Positions 42,172 to 51,354 are shown, counted from the first letter of the stretch. The stretch is DNA of 55,805 bases from Lishizhenia tianjinensis (GCA_945902115.1 CAMDLY010000011.1:1-55805), one strand, 5' to 3'. Numbers and translations are program-made. Notes: generated by a model from the sequence alone, not told the origin.

Positions 42172-43379
42172 CAAGCCCGTTCGATAACTGTTGCATAACC
42201 TTGTCCTACTCCAATACACATAGTTACTAAAGCATAGCGTTTACCGGACCGTTGGAGTTCTCTTGCTGCTGTAAGTAACAATCGAGCACCAGACATGCCT
42301 AGTGGATGACCTAATGCAATAGCTCCACCATTTGGATTTATTCGAGGATCATTATCAGCAATTCCAAGCGCACGCGTACAGGCTAAAACTTGTGCGGAAA
42401 AAGCTTCATTTAATTCTAAGATATCCATATCCAAAAGCTTCAATCCAGCGCGGTTTAAGGCTTTTTGAGAAGCATAAACAGGTCCTATTCCCATTACTCG
42501 CGGTTCTACACCAGCTACAGCCGATGATACAATTCTTGCCAATGGCTTAAAACCATTTTTCAACACTGATTCCTCTGAAGCTATAAGTAGCGCTGCAGCG
42601 CCATCATTTAACCCAGAAGCATTTCCAGCGGTTACTGTTCCGTCTTTTTTAAAGGCTGGCTTTAAATTAGCCAATGATTCCATAGTGGTGTTAGCTCTAG
42701 CAAATTCATCCCTAGTGAATTGAATGGCATCCTTTTTCTTTTGTGGAATTTCAATGGGTATTAATTCTCCATTAAAAAAACCTGCAGCTTGAGCCTTGGC
42801 AACTTTTTCTTGAGACCAACATGCAAATTTATCTTGCGCATCCCGCTCAATGCCGTATTTTTCGACTAAATTCTCAGCCGTCATCCCCATACTGTCAACA
42901 CCATATATTTCTTCCATTTTGGGGTTGATAAATCGCCAACCGAATGAGGAATCAAACATTTGAGCATCTCTACCAAAGGCACTGCTTGTCTTTGATATTA
43001 CCCAAGGGCCTCTTGTCATATGCTCTACCCCACCAGCGATATAAATTTCTCCGGCTCCGTCTTTTATGGCTCTTGCAGCATTAACTACCGCAGCCATTCC
43101 TGATGCACACAAGCGGTTCACAGTTTCTCCAGCAACTTCATGAGGAAGCCCAGCCAATAAACCTGCCATCCTTGCCACATTTCGGTTATCTTCACCTGCC
43201 TGATTGGCGCATCCTAGAATCACATCTTCCACCTCTTTCCAATCAAACCATGGAAAACGTTTCATCAATGCTGAAATTGCAGAAGCTGCAAGATCATCAG
43301 CGCGCACTGAAGATAAAGTTCCGCCAAATGAACCAATGGGTGTCCTAACGCCATCTACAATAAAGACTTCCTTCGCCAT
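42171..43379 (-). CDS. Acetyl-CoA C-acetyltransferase/thiolase (second copy)
   Basis: This 402-residue thiolase has Cys91 in NRLCASG, His358 in GGAIALGHPLG and Cys388 in MCIGVGQG, so all catalytic residues are kept. The N-terminus AKEVFIVDGVRTPIGSFGG and the ARANTTMESLANLKPAF region differ from the copy at 6528-7706. This copy looks closer to the PcaF/acetyl-CoA acetyltransferase type. The start at 43379 is chosen over an in-frame codon at 43430 because the family starts with MAKEV. It heads the six-gene minus-strand run to 35447. A near-consensus -7 element (TATTTTCG) sits just upstream. Confidence 0.93.
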   Translation of the reverse strand: MAKEVFIVDGVRTPIGSFGGTLSSVRADDLAASAISALMKRFPWFDWKEVEDVILGCANQAGEDNRNVARMAGLLAGLPHEVAGETVNRLCASGMAAVVNAARAIKDGAGEIYIAGGVEHMTRGPWVISKTSSAFGRDAQMFDSSFGWRFINPKMEEIYGVDSMGMTAENLVEKYGIERDAQDKFACWSQEKVAKAQAAGFFNGELIPIEIPQKKKDAIQFTRDEFARANTTMESLANLKPAFKKDGTVTAGNASGLNDGAAALLIASEESVLKNGFKPLARIVSSAVAGVEPRVMGIGPVYASQKALNRAGLKLLDMDILELNEAFSAQVLACTRALGIADNDPRINPNGGAIALGHPLGMSGARLLLTAARELQRSGKRYALVTMCIGVGQGYATVIERA

Positions 43380-43438
43380 AAATGTATTTTTCACGAAAAT
43401 ACGATTTTCATTTGAGTTCGAGTTATCCAATCATTTGT

Positions 43439-43446
43439 TACTTTTG
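43439..43446 (+). promoter_or_regulatory. -7 promoter element (TACTTTTG)
   Basis: This is an exact TAnnTTTG match, 14 bases before the ATG at 43461, with TTTG at 43411-43414 as a possible -33 box (24-base spacer, slightly long). It is in the divergent gap to the thiolase gene. Confidence 0.6.
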
Positions 43447-43460
43447 AGTAAACAAAAATT

Positions 43461-44846
43461 ATGTTAGCCACCGCGCACATTTCGTTTTTCAATGAGTTAC
43501 TCAAAGAGCGTACTTCAACAGACCTCGAAGTGCGAAAAATATACGGATCAGATGAAACCGAGGACCTAAATTTTCCTCCTGCGATAGTCTTGAAACCCGA
43601 AACAGTAAAGGAAGTTTCTGAGATCATGCGTTATTGTCACGAAAATCAAATCACGGTTACACCCGCAGGAGCAAGAACGGGCCTAAGTGGCGGTGCCTTG
43701 TGCGATCACGGAGGTGTTTTGATTTCGATGGAGAAATTCAATAAAATCATCAACATTGACGAGAAAAATCATCAAGTGGTCACAGAACCTGGAGTAATCA
43801 CACAAGTGCTCCAAGATGCCGTAAAAGATAAAGGGCTTTTTTACCCGCCCGACCCCGCTAGCAAAGGTTCTTGTTTCATAGGAGGTAACGTCGCAGAAAA
43901 TGCTGGTGGACCAAAAGCCGTGAAATACGGTGTTACAAAAGACTACGTGCTGAACTTAGAGATCGTTCTTCCGACTGGAGAAGTAATTTGGACGGGGGCG
44001 AATGTACTAAAGAATGCTACCGGTTATAACTTAACGCAACTTATCGTCGGTTCAGAAGGGACTTTAGCAATTATCACAAAAATTGTTCTCAAATTAATCC
44101 CACACCCCACCCATGACTTGCTTATGCTCGTGCCTTTCTTTGACGCACAGAAAGCTTGTGAAGCGGTAGCTGCTATTTTTCAAGCAGGAATAACACCAAG
44201 CGGACTCGAATTCATGGAACGTGATGCACTAGTTTACACCCAAACTTTCACGGGTGACACCAGTCTTCATGTAGCTGAAAATCATGCTGCGCACTTGCTA
44301 ATAGAAGTCGATGGGTTTGATCCAAATCAATTGATGGAGGAATGCGAGAAAATAATGCTTGTGCTCAGTGAATTTGAAACCGATGAAGTATTATTTGCAG
44401 ACTCAGAAGCACAAAAAGCTACCCTCTGGAGCTTAAGAAGAAAAGCAGGAGAAGCAGTGAAGGCACAATCTATTTATAAAGAGGAGGATACTGTTGTACC
44501 ACGGTACTCTTTGCCTGACCTTCTCGGGCATGTAAAGAGAATTGGTGCGAACTATGGATTTAATTCAGTGTGTTATGGTCATGCTGGAGACGGAAACTTA
44601 CATGTGAATATCCTAAAGGGTGATCTCTCTGACGAAGCGTGGAATGAGGAGCTTCCCAAAGCAATTAGAGAATTATTTCAAGAAGTGGCGAAACTCGGAG
44701 GGACAATTTCAGGAGAACATGGAATTGGATTGGTGCAAAAGCCATACTTGGATATTGTATTCGGAAATACCGAAATGCGATTGATGCGCGATATTAAAAA
44801 AGTCTTTGACCCTTTTAATATTCTTAATCCCGGTAAAATATTTTAA
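43461..44846 (+). CDS. FAD-binding oxidase, GlcD/D-lactate dehydrogenase type
   Basis: This 461-residue flavoenzyme of the PCMH/VAO class oxidises a 2-hydroxy acid such as glycolate or D-lactate. The FAD-binding half shows VTPAGARTGLSGGALCDHGGVLIS and DPASKGSCFIGGNVAENAGGPKAVKYG. The C-terminal cap has CYGHAGDGNLHVNIL and the ISGEHGIGLVQKPYL metal/FAD-contact signature near the end. The length fits GlcD (about 460-500). There is no Fe-S partner such as GlcE or GlcF adjacent, so it may work alone. It is divergent from the thiolase. Confidence 0.9.
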   Translation: MLATAHISFFNELLKERTSTDLEVRKIYGSDETEDLNFPPAIVLKPETVKEVSEIMRYCHENQITVTPAGARTGLSGGALCDHGGVLISMEKFNKIINIDEKNHQVVTEPGVITQVLQDAVKDKGLFYPPDPASKGSCFIGGNVAENAGGPKAVKYGVTKDYVLNLEIVLPTGEVIWTGANVLKNATGYNLTQLIVGSEGTLAIITKIVLKLIPHPTHDLLMLVPFFDAQKACEAVAAIFQAGITPSGLEFMERDALVYTQTFTGDTSLHVAENHAAHLLIEVDGFDPNQLMEECEKIMLVLSEFETDEVLFADSEAQKATLWSLRRKAGEAVKAQSIYKEEDTVVPRYSLPDLLGHVKRIGANYGFNSVCYGHAGDGNLHVNILKGDLSDEAWNEELPKAIRELFQEVAKLGGTISGEHGIGLVQKPYLDIVFGNTEMRLMRDIKKVFDPFNILNPGKIF

Positions 44847-44872
44847 TTTAATGCCCTAATTACTCGTTCCTC

Positions 44873-45322
44873 ATGATGACAGAAATCAAACATTACCGAA
44901 ATCTTGAATTGGATGAATTTCACGATTTGGTTCAATTAAGAATTGCTGTCTTTGTTATAGAACAAAATTGCCCCTACCAAGACCTCGATGGGATTGATAA
45001 AGATAGTTTTCATGTAATGGTAAAAAATGAGGAAAATGAAATAATTGCAACCGCTAGAATAATTCCACCAGGAATAACTTATGAGTACCCTTCCGTTGGT
45101 AGAGTTGTATCTCATCCAGATTTTAGAGGATTAAAGCTGGGCCATTTACTCATGAAGGAAAGTCTTAATTTTATAGATTTAACCTTCGGGAAAATTGGTG
45201 TAGTACTATCTGCTCAAGAGCATCTAGAGAATTTCTACAAGGCCCATGGATTCGAGGCGACTTCGATGCGATATTTGGAAGATGGAATACCACATGTTAA
45301 AATGATAAAACCCATATTATGA
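44873..45322 (+). CDS. ElaA-like GNAT N-acetyltransferase
   Basis: This 149-residue GNAT protein is of the ElaA type. GNATs move an acetyl group from acetyl-CoA to an amine. LRIAVFVIEQNCPYQDLDGIDKDSFH near the start is the ElaA signature, and VGRVVSHPDFRGLKLGHLLMKE matches the acetyl-CoA loop. The FYKAHGFEA end is also typical. The substrate is unknown. The M13 peptidase gene overlaps its stop as ATGA (45319-45322). The first Met at 44873 could be replaced by the second at 44876. Confidence 0.9.
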   Translation: MMTEIKHYRNLELDEFHDLVQLRIAVFVIEQNCPYQDLDGIDKDSFHVMVKNEENEIIATARIIPPGITYEYPSVGRVVSHPDFRGLKLGHLLMKESLNFIDLTFGKIGVVLSAQEHLENFYKAHGFEATSMRYLEDGIPHVKMIKPIL

Positions 45323-47361
45323 AGTATTTAATAATATTTAGTTCAACTATTACTTTACTTTTTTTATCTTGTAAAAGTAGCAAAGAAGGGCAATCCACAT
45401 CACAGATTTCCGGCTACAGTGTTCGTCCAGAATTTATGGATTTAAGCGTAAGTCCAAAAGACGATTTCTTTACCTTTTGTAATGGTTCTTGGTCTAAAAC
45501 AAATGAAATTCCTGATGCCGAATCAAAATGGGGAAGTTTCAATGAATTAGATCAAAACAACAAATCAAAACTTACTGTACTTCTCGAGGATGCGCAAAAA
45601 AATAATCAAGAAAAGGGTAGCGATAAACAGATACTAGGTGATTATTACACCTCTTTCCTAGATATGACAAGGAGGAACGAAATTGGCTATTCCGGAATTT
45701 CGACTGAGTTATCTCGAATAGATGCCATCAATCGTAAAGATTTTCTGGTAGAAGTAATTGCCAAACATCATTCTGAGGGAGTTTCAGCAAATTTCAATTT
45801 CGGCGTAAGACAAGATATGAAAAATGTCAACATGAATGCATGCTTTCTTGGGCAAGGCGGCATTGGATTACCAAATAAAGAATACTACCTCAATGAGAAT
45901 AAAAAAGAACTGCTTAAAGCGTATGAAGCACACATCGTAAAGTCCTTCGAATTGATCGGATACTCACTGGAAAAAGCCATTGCCACTGCAGGAATGGTCG
46001 TAAAATTCGAAACTAGAATGGCTAAAGCCATGTATTCTCCGGCTGAGATGAGACAACCAGAAAAAACATACAACAAAAAAAGTTTTAGCGAAGTACTTGA
46101 ACTCGTTAAACCTTTCGACATGCGTTATTACCTGAATCTATTAGAGTTCAATACTCCTGATTCAATTATTGTGAGTAATCCACCCTTTATGCAGGATTTT
46201 GCAAAAATGATAGAAGAAGAAAATCTAGAGTCCTGGAAGTCATACCTGAAATGGAAAGTGATTCGCAACTATGCAAAACACCTCGATAAGAAGTTTGTCG
46301 ATTTAAGTTTTGATTTTTACGGGAAAATATTGAGCGGGAAAAAGGTGCAAAAACCAGTTCATGAGCAAGCCATTGATGAGATTACCTCTTCATTTTTTTC
46401 AGAAATACTGGGTAAACTTTTCATTGAAAAACATTTTTCTAAAGAGGCGAAAAATAAGGTAAATACCTTAGTCGATAATTTGCTTTTAGTTTTTCGCGAA
46501 CGTATTAACACATTAGATTGGATGACTCCTGAGACAAAAGAAGAAGCGGTTAACAAACTAAATTCAATTGGCAGAAAGCTTGGTTTTCCTGATCAATGGG
46601 AAGACTTTTCTAAATTGACGATATCACCAACTGATTACCTGCAAAACATTAAAAATATTTCTCTTTTTGCCACAAAAAAGAACTTTTCAGAATATGGTAA
46701 AGCTGTTGATAAAAAGAAATGGGGAATGCCAGCCCACATGGTAAATGCCTACTACAGTCCACTCAACAATGAAATTGCTTTTCCCGCGGGGATCATGCAA
46801 GCACCCTTTTTCGATGAAAAAGCAGAGGATGCAGTCAATTATGGGGGTATTGGAATGGTTATAGGGCATGAATTTACCCATGGCTTCGACGATATGGGGT
46901 CAAAATTTGGCGCGGACGGAACCTTCAAGAATTGGTGGTCGGATGAAGACAGAAAGAGTTTTGAAGAACGAACGAAAATTTTGGGAGAAACGTTTTCCAC
47001 ATTTTGTCCCATTGAGGGGCATTGCGTAAATCCCGAGCTCACAATGGGAGAAAATATTGCTGATTTAGGTGGGCTCACCATGGCATACTACGCGTACACT
47101 TTGACACAGGATTTTAAGCGTAATTGTAAAGTTGGCGGTTTCACACCTGCCCAGCGCTTCTTCATTGCGTATGGCCAACTATGGAAAATTAAATACCGCG
47201 ACGAAGAGTTGAAAAAAATGATTGCAACTGATCCTCATTCACCAGGTATGTATAGGGTAAATGGTCCTCTGAAGAATTGCCCAGAATTTTTTCAAGCTTT
47301 TTCGGTACAAGAAGGCGACAAGATGAGAAATAAAGATGCGAAAGTTTCTAAAATCTGGTAG
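45319..47361 (+). CDS. M13 family metallopeptidase (neprilysin/PepO-like) lipoprotein
   Basis: This 680-residue zinc endopeptidase has a lipobox (LFLSC, Cys18). The catalytic HEFTH has His517, Glu518 and His521, and Glu578 in MGENIADLGG is the third zinc ligand. The N-terminal helical domain and PQDTFTVCNGSW-like region are present (SPKDDFFTFCNGSW). CPEFFQAFSVQ and a C-terminal SKIW complete the family. It would degrade small peptides outside the inner membrane. The start overlaps the GNAT stop by four bases. It is a normal M13 size. Confidence 0.95.
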   Translation: MKYLIIFSSTITLLFLSCKSSKEGQSTSQISGYSVRPEFMDLSVSPKDDFFTFCNGSWSKTNEIPDAESKWGSFNELDQNNKSKLTVLLEDAQKNNQEKGSDKQILGDYYTSFLDMTRRNEIGYSGISTELSRIDAINRKDFLVEVIAKHHSEGVSANFNFGVRQDMKNVNMNACFLGQGGIGLPNKEYYLNENKKELLKAYEAHIVKSFELIGYSLEKAIATAGMVVKFETRMAKAMYSPAEMRQPEKTYNKKSFSEVLELVKPFDMRYYLNLLEFNTPDSIIVSNPPFMQDFAKMIEEENLESWKSYLKWKVIRNYAKHLDKKFVDLSFDFYGKILSGKKVQKPVHEQAIDEITSSFFSEILGKLFIEKHFSKEAKNKVNTLVDNLLLVFRERINTLDWMTPETKEEAVNKLNSIGRKLGFPDQWEDFSKLTISPTDYLQNIKNISLFATKKNFSEYGKAVDKKKWGMPAHMVNAYYSPLNNEIAFPAGIMQAPFFDEKAEDAVNYGGIGMVIGHEFTHGFDDMGSKFGADGTFKNWWSDEDRKSFEERTKILGETFSTFCPIEGHCVNPELTMGENIADLGGLTMAYYAYTLTQDFKRNCKVGGFTPAQRFFIAYGQLWKIKYRDEELKKMIATDPHSPGMYRVNGPLKNCPEFFQAFSVQEGDKMRNKDAKVSKIW

Positions 47362-47391
47362 TAACTGAATTATCTAGAGATTATTATCTAC

Positions 47392-47670
47392 TTAGAAAAG
47401 TTTTAGAAATTCAGGGTAATATTGACAATTCTTCGCCTCAACTGACATGCCTTCTTTTTCTGAAGCCGAAAGCTTCTCTAATAGCTCATTGCAGGCTTCC
47501 ATTTTAGTTGCATTCTGCTCATTTATTAATCGGATTTTTTTCTCATCGTTAAGAGATGACTCCAACTCTTTGTTAATGTCAATAGAATTTTTCATGCACT
47601 GACACAAAGTCGTTTTCTCAGTACATGCTCCAATCAAAAGAGCGCTTAAAATTATGAAAGCTAATTTCAT
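47392..47670 (-). CDS. Small cysteine-bearing lipoprotein
   Basis: This 92-residue lipoprotein (ALLIGAC, Cys16) has a mature region with a CQCMKNSIDINKEL start, then charged helices with a coiled-coil feel and a later NCQYYPEF. Conserved-looking Cys pairs (TLCQC, EACNE, KNC) suggest disulfides in the periplasm. I recall small proteins of this type in Flavobacteriia, without known function. It lies five bases after hisS and shares its operon, so it is transcribed with ppx and hisS. The stop is near the M13 gene, convergent. Confidence 0.65.
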   Translation of the reverse strand: MKLAFIILSALLIGACTEKTTLCQCMKNSIDINKELESSLNDEKKIRLINEQNATKMEACNELLEKLSASEKEGMSVEAKNCQYYPEFLKLF

Positions 47671-47675
47671 AAATC

Positions 47676-49037
47676 TTACAAGTTAAGTAGTTCCTCTTGG
47701 CTCAGAATGCGTTGATCACCAGTAATCATATCTTTCAAAGCTACGGAATTATTTTTTATTTCCTCTAAACCTACAATTACCACATGTGTGAAATTCTTGT
47801 CATTGGCATATTTAAATTGCTTTTGAAGTTTTGCGTGAGAAGGATAGATTTCACAAATAACTCCTTTGTTCCTAAACCCAGTAAGTAGTTTTTGAACATG
47901 CGAATACGTGAGCTCATCAAAGTTTACAAAAAGTATTTTTTTCTGATGCAATACCTCATCTGGAAATAAATTCAACTCTGACAATACATCATAAATTCTG
48001 TCTGCACCGAATGATATCCCAACACCTGATAATCCTTTTAATCCAAAAAGACCGGTGAGGTCATCGTATCGTCCGCCGCCACAAATACTTCCCATCTTTA
48101 CGTCATGTGCTTTAACCTCCAATATTGCTCCAGTGTAGTAATTTAATCCTCTAGCCAGGGTAATATCCAATTCAAGAACGCCTCTTTCGAGTGGAAATTG
48201 CGACACAGTACGAACTAAGTAAGATAGCTCCTCCACGCCTTGTATTCCAATGGCAGAGGTATTTAAAAAGGTCCTTAAAAAATCTAACTTCAATTCATTG
48301 TTTCCAGAAAAAGTAAATAAAGGCCGGATTTTTTCTATCGAGTCCTTAGAAATTCCTTTGTCTCTCAATTCATCAATGACACCTTGTTCGCCAATTTTAT
48401 CTAATTTATCAATTGCCGTGACGAGTTCCACCAATCTCCTTTGTTCACCGCATACTTCAGCTATGCCACTCAGAATTTTTCGGTTATTTAATTTAATGGT
48501 AAAGCCTGGTAGGTTTAATTTAGTTAACGATTGATCGAAAATTTGAATTAACTCGAGTTCGCACAACAAGGAATCAGAACCGACGACATCAGCATCACAC
48601 TGATAAAATTCTTGGTAGCGGCCGTGCTGTGGACGATCTGCTCTCCAAACTGGTTGAATTTGATATCGTTTAAATGGAAACGATAAGGCGTGCTGGTGCT
48701 GTACTACAAATCTCGCAAATGGTACTGTGAGATCGTAACGTAAAGCTTTTTCAGCAAGTGAATTCGCAAATCTTGGTAAATTATCTTCAGAAAGTGCTTG
48801 GATATCCGCCTTTTTCATTTTATCGCCCGAATTCAAAATACGAAAAATTAAGCGATCACCTTCTTCTCCGTACTTCCCCATAAGGGTTTGTGACATTTCA
48901 AATGACGGTGTTTCTATCGGTTCAAAACCATAAAGTTCAAAAACCTTGCGAATAGTAGTAAAAATATAATTACGTTTTTTGACTTCTTCTGGTAAGAAGT
49001 CTCTCGTCCCTTTTGGTGTAGATACTTTAACCGACAT
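47676..49037 (-). CDS. hisS: Histidyl-tRNA synthetase
   Basis: HisS charges tRNA-His. The 453-residue class II enzyme has motif 1 region KGTRDFLPEE, motif 2 in RYQIQPVWRADRPQHGRYQEFYQCDADVVG, the histidine-specific ARGLNYYTGAILEV, GGGRYDDLTGLFG, and motif 3 with GVGISFGADRIYD. The C-terminal anticodon-binding domain spans about 360-453. The length matches long-form HisS of Bacteroidota. The 5' end overlaps the ppx stop by 11 bases and the small lipoprotein follows five bases later, so all three form an operon. Confidence 0.97.
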   Translation of the reverse strand: MSVKVSTPKGTRDFLPEEVKKRNYIFTTIRKVFELYGFEPIETPSFEMSQTLMGKYGEEGDRLIFRILNSGDKMKKADIQALSEDNLPRFANSLAEKALRYDLTVPFARFVVQHQHALSFPFKRYQIQPVWRADRPQHGRYQEFYQCDADVVGSDSLLCELELIQIFDQSLTKLNLPGFTIKLNNRKILSGIAEVCGEQRRLVELVTAIDKLDKIGEQGVIDELRDKGISKDSIEKIRPLFTFSGNNELKLDFLRTFLNTSAIGIQGVEELSYLVRTVSQFPLERGVLELDITLARGLNYYTGAILEVKAHDVKMGSICGGGRYDDLTGLFGLKGLSGVGISFGADRIYDVLSELNLFPDEVLHQKKILFVNFDELTYSHVQKLLTGFRNKGVICEIYPSHAKLQKQFKYANDKNFTHVVIVGLEEIKNNSVALKDMITGDQRILSQEELLNL

Positions 49038-49923
49038 ATTCGTTTCTGTATTTTTCTTTTTTATAAAAATCGTAAATTATTCCATCCGATAACCCCATTT
49101 TTGGCACCCTAACCTTGGTAGCAGAGATTTCGTTTAAAATGTAGATGTAGATCTCCAATGCTGGGACAATTACATCTGCTCTATCCGGTTTTAACTTAAA
49201 TTCGGACATACGTTCGTCAAAACTAAAGCTCTTCAATTTAGATAGCAACTCTTTCATATCATCTATGAATATGTCATCCCCATCATGCTCGCTCAGTAAT
49301 TTATGTACTTTGTTTATATTCCCGCCGGTTCCAAAAATCAAGTGTTCATCACGTAAGTCAACATATTGCTGAATCCAATCCTTCATTTCAGGCCAAACTA
49401 GAGGATTCTCCTTGCCTTTGAGCATTCGTATCGTTCCTACGTCGAACGACCGAGAAGCTACAAGGTTACCTTTCTCAAAAACACTTATCTCTGTACTTCC
49501 TCCCCCAACATCAACAACTAAAAATGGCAAGGTAACGGGTAAATGAAGTAATTCAAATGCACCAAAAATAATTTCAGCCTCTACCTGACCTGAAATTACC
49601 TCAACAGAAATTCCTGATTCTTTTTTTATTTTTTCAAGTACTTTATCGGCATTTTTTGCCTCCCTCATGGCAGAAGTAGAAACAGCGCGCAGTTCGCTTA
49701 CCTGAAAAATCTCTAAAATCAGACTGAACGCCTTCATCGTTTTGACAAAAGCTTCAGTTTTTTCCTTAGAAATTTTCTCATTCTCGAAAACATCATCACC
49801 TAATCTTAATGGAATACGGGTGTAGGAAATCTTTTTTACAAAAGACTTCTTCTTGTCCGTAATTATCTCACCGATCAACAGCCTGGCAGCATTGGTTCCT
49901 ATATCTATCGCTCCATAAATCAT
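49027..49923 (-). CDS. Ppx/GppA phosphatase family protein
   Basis: This 298-residue protein is of the exopolyphosphatase/pppGpp phosphohydrolase family. It shows the N-terminal YGAIDIGTNAARLLIGEI phosphate-loop, LRAVSTSAMREAKN, and the second VDVGGGSTEISVF loop. These proteins degrade polyphosphate or pppGpp, linked to the stringent response. It is shorter than E. coli Ppx or GppA, lacking the C-terminal HD-like domains. The start at 49923 (MIYGAIDIG) fits the family; the frame extends to 50022 but would overlap the yqgE start. A perfect -7 box precedes it. Confidence 0.9.
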   Translation of the reverse strand: MIYGAIDIGTNAARLLIGEIITDKKKSFVKKISYTRIPLRLGDDVFENEKISKEKTEAFVKTMKAFSLILEIFQVSELRAVSTSAMREAKNADKVLEKIKKESGISVEVISGQVEAEIIFGAFELLHLPVTLPFLVVDVGGGSTEISVFEKGNLVASRSFDVGTIRMLKGKENPLVWPEMKDWIQQYVDLRDEHLIFGTGGNINKVHKLLSEHDGDDIFIDDMKELLSKLKSFSFDERMSEFKLKPDRADVIVPALEIYIYILNEISATKVRVPKMGLSDGIIYDFYKKEKYRNEYVG

Positions 49924-49929
49924 GCAAAA

Positions 49930-49937
49930 CAAAGTTA
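49930..49937 (-). promoter_or_regulatory. -7 promoter element (TAACTTTG, minus strand)
   Basis: This is an exact TAnnTTTG match with its last base seven bases upstream of the A of the ATG at 49923. The transcript of the ppx-hisS operon would be leaderless. No good -33 TTG is seen. Confidence 0.6.
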
Positions 49938-49979
49938 CAATACTCGAATGAACAGAGGTTATTATTTGTAATTTCTTTT

Positions 49980-49987
49980 TTACTTTG
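49980..49987 (+). promoter_or_regulatory. -7 promoter element (TTACTTTG)
   Basis: This is a 7-of-8 match to TAnnTTTG ending three bases before the yqgE ATG at 49991. If used, transcription would start at or just inside the start codon, so either the transcript is leaderless or another promoter exists. Confidence 0.4.
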
Positions 49988-49990
49988 TGC

Positions 49991-50575
49991 ATGGAACCTT
50001 TTGATTTGAATTTTAAAAACAACGAGAAAGTAAAGATTGGCAGTTTATTGATTTCCGATCCTTTCCTTGATGACCGTTACTTCGGTAGATCCGTAATACT
50101 GCTGTGCGGATATGGAAAAAAAGGTGCTTTTGGATTCGTCTTAAATCAATATTTGGATATCGACCTGCACAAATTAGACACCGATTTTCCAGATATCAAT
50201 GCGCGAATAAGTCTTGGTGGCCCCGTTGATAAAGAACACCTATTTTTTATCCATTCTTTAGGTGGAAAAATTAATGGCTCGACAAGTCTTTATAATGGTA
50301 TTTATTATGGAGGCGATTTTGATCAATTGTCTATGCTCTTTGAAACAGAACCAGAAACCAAGAATAAAGTGCGTTTTTTTATCGGCTATTCAGGTTGGTC
50401 AGAGGGGCAACTAGAGGAGGAAATTAAAGAATCCTCATGGCTGCCGGCTAACAACATAACAAAAGAAGATATTATGAATACTTCAACTGACAAACTTTGG
50501 GAGTTTTGCCTTGAGAAGCAAGGGAAGAGATTTAAAGTTATTTCTAAGTTTCCAAGAAATCCAGAAGACAACTAA
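49991..50575 (+). CDS. YqgE/AlgH family protein
   Basis: This 194-residue protein is of the UPF0301/YqgE family: KIGSLLISDPFLDDRYFGRSVILLC at the N-terminus, GAFGFVLNQ, LGGPVDKEHLFFIHSL, and FIGYSGWSEGQLEEEI with the conserved GYSGW. In Pseudomonas, AlgH relates to alginate control, but the molecular role is unknown. The start is placed at the ATG at 49991; an in-frame TTG two codons earlier is part of the promoter box. It is divergent from ppx with a 67-base gap. Its stop overlaps the TauE/SafE gene by four bases. Confidence 0.93.
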   Translation: MEPFDLNFKNNEKVKIGSLLISDPFLDDRYFGRSVILLCGYGKKGAFGFVLNQYLDIDLHKLDTDFPDINARISLGGPVDKEHLFFIHSLGGKINGSTSLYNGIYYGGDFDQLSMLFETEPETKNKVRFFIGYSGWSEGQLEEEIKESSWLPANNITKEDIMNTSTDKLWEFCLEKQGKRFKVISKFPRNPEDN

Positions 50576-51354
50576 ATCAAGCCCAACAGCATAGAAGTTC
50601 CTATTATACATAGAAAGAATCCCACTATCCACTTTATGGAGGTCATTTCGGTTTTTTTTAACATGCGATTGCCCAAAAGGCTTCCCAATATCGCAAACGT
50701 AGCACCTGTAAAGACGAGCTCAATTGGAATCTCAATATTTATACGTTGACTATATGTCGAAATACGTGTTATGTCAATAATTACCGCTAACAAAGCAGAA
50801 GTAGCCACAAATTCGAATTTCGAGGTGAGAGAATTGGAAAGAAAAGCGGATCTGATAGCTCCTTGATGTCCGGAAAATCCACCAAAAAAACCACTCAACA
50901 ACCCACCTACGGGTATCCAACTTTTGGCAACATTTCTTTTCTCAAAATAATTGCTGAATTCTAAAAAAGCAAACAAAAGCATCACTACACCCAAGAAGAA
51001 ATGCGTGTAGTCTATTTGACGTGAAATACCTGCAATAGAAATGGAGTATAGATTACCGAAGACTACGAGTTCATAAATGAGATAGGACCCCACAGCTGAG
51101 CCTATCAAAGCAAAAAAACCAAAACGCATGAAAATGGGCCAATTGACATTTTTTACAGTCAACAAAACTTTAAATGAACCGTTTATAAAATGAACAACTG
51201 CCGTAGTAGCGAGAGCAATCTCGGGACTAAAAAAAAGCGAAAAAACAGGTAAAAGAATTGTACCGAGTCCGAAACCAGAAAAGAATGTACTCAGTGCCGC
51301 AATAAATGCTGCAATAGAAATTATACAATAAGGCAAGATTTCCATCAGTTCCAT
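50572..51354 (-). CDS. TauE/SafE family sulfite-exporter-like permease
   Basis: This 260-residue inner-membrane protein has about eight hydrophobic helices. The GFGLGTILLPVFSLFFSPEIALATTAVVHF block near residue 27 and GGLLSGFFGGFSGHQGAIRSAFLS near residue 150 are the paired family repeats. Members move sulfur-containing anions such as sulfite, sulfoacetate or taurine-derived organosulfonates; the substrate is not clear here. The start may be the ATG at 51354 or the Met three codons later. It is divergent from the threonine aldolase gene with 21 bases between. Confidence 0.9.
   Translation of the reverse strand: MELMEILPYCIISIAAFIAALSTFFSGFGLGTILLPVFSLFFSPEIALATTAVVHFINGSFKVLLTVKNVNWPIFMRFGFFALIGSAVGSYLIYELVVFGNLYSISIAGISRQIDYTHFFLGVVMLLFAFLEFSNYFEKRNVAKSWIPVGGLLSGFFGGFSGHQGAIRSAFLSNSLTSKFEFVATSALLAVIIDITRISTYSQRINIEIPIELVFTGATFAILGSLLGNRMLKKTEMTSIKWIVGFFLCIIGTSMLLGLI

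Noticed and set aside
43380-43430. Longer start of the second thiolase
   Set aside because: Family homology begins at MAKEV (43379), and the extra codons overlap the divergent promoter region.
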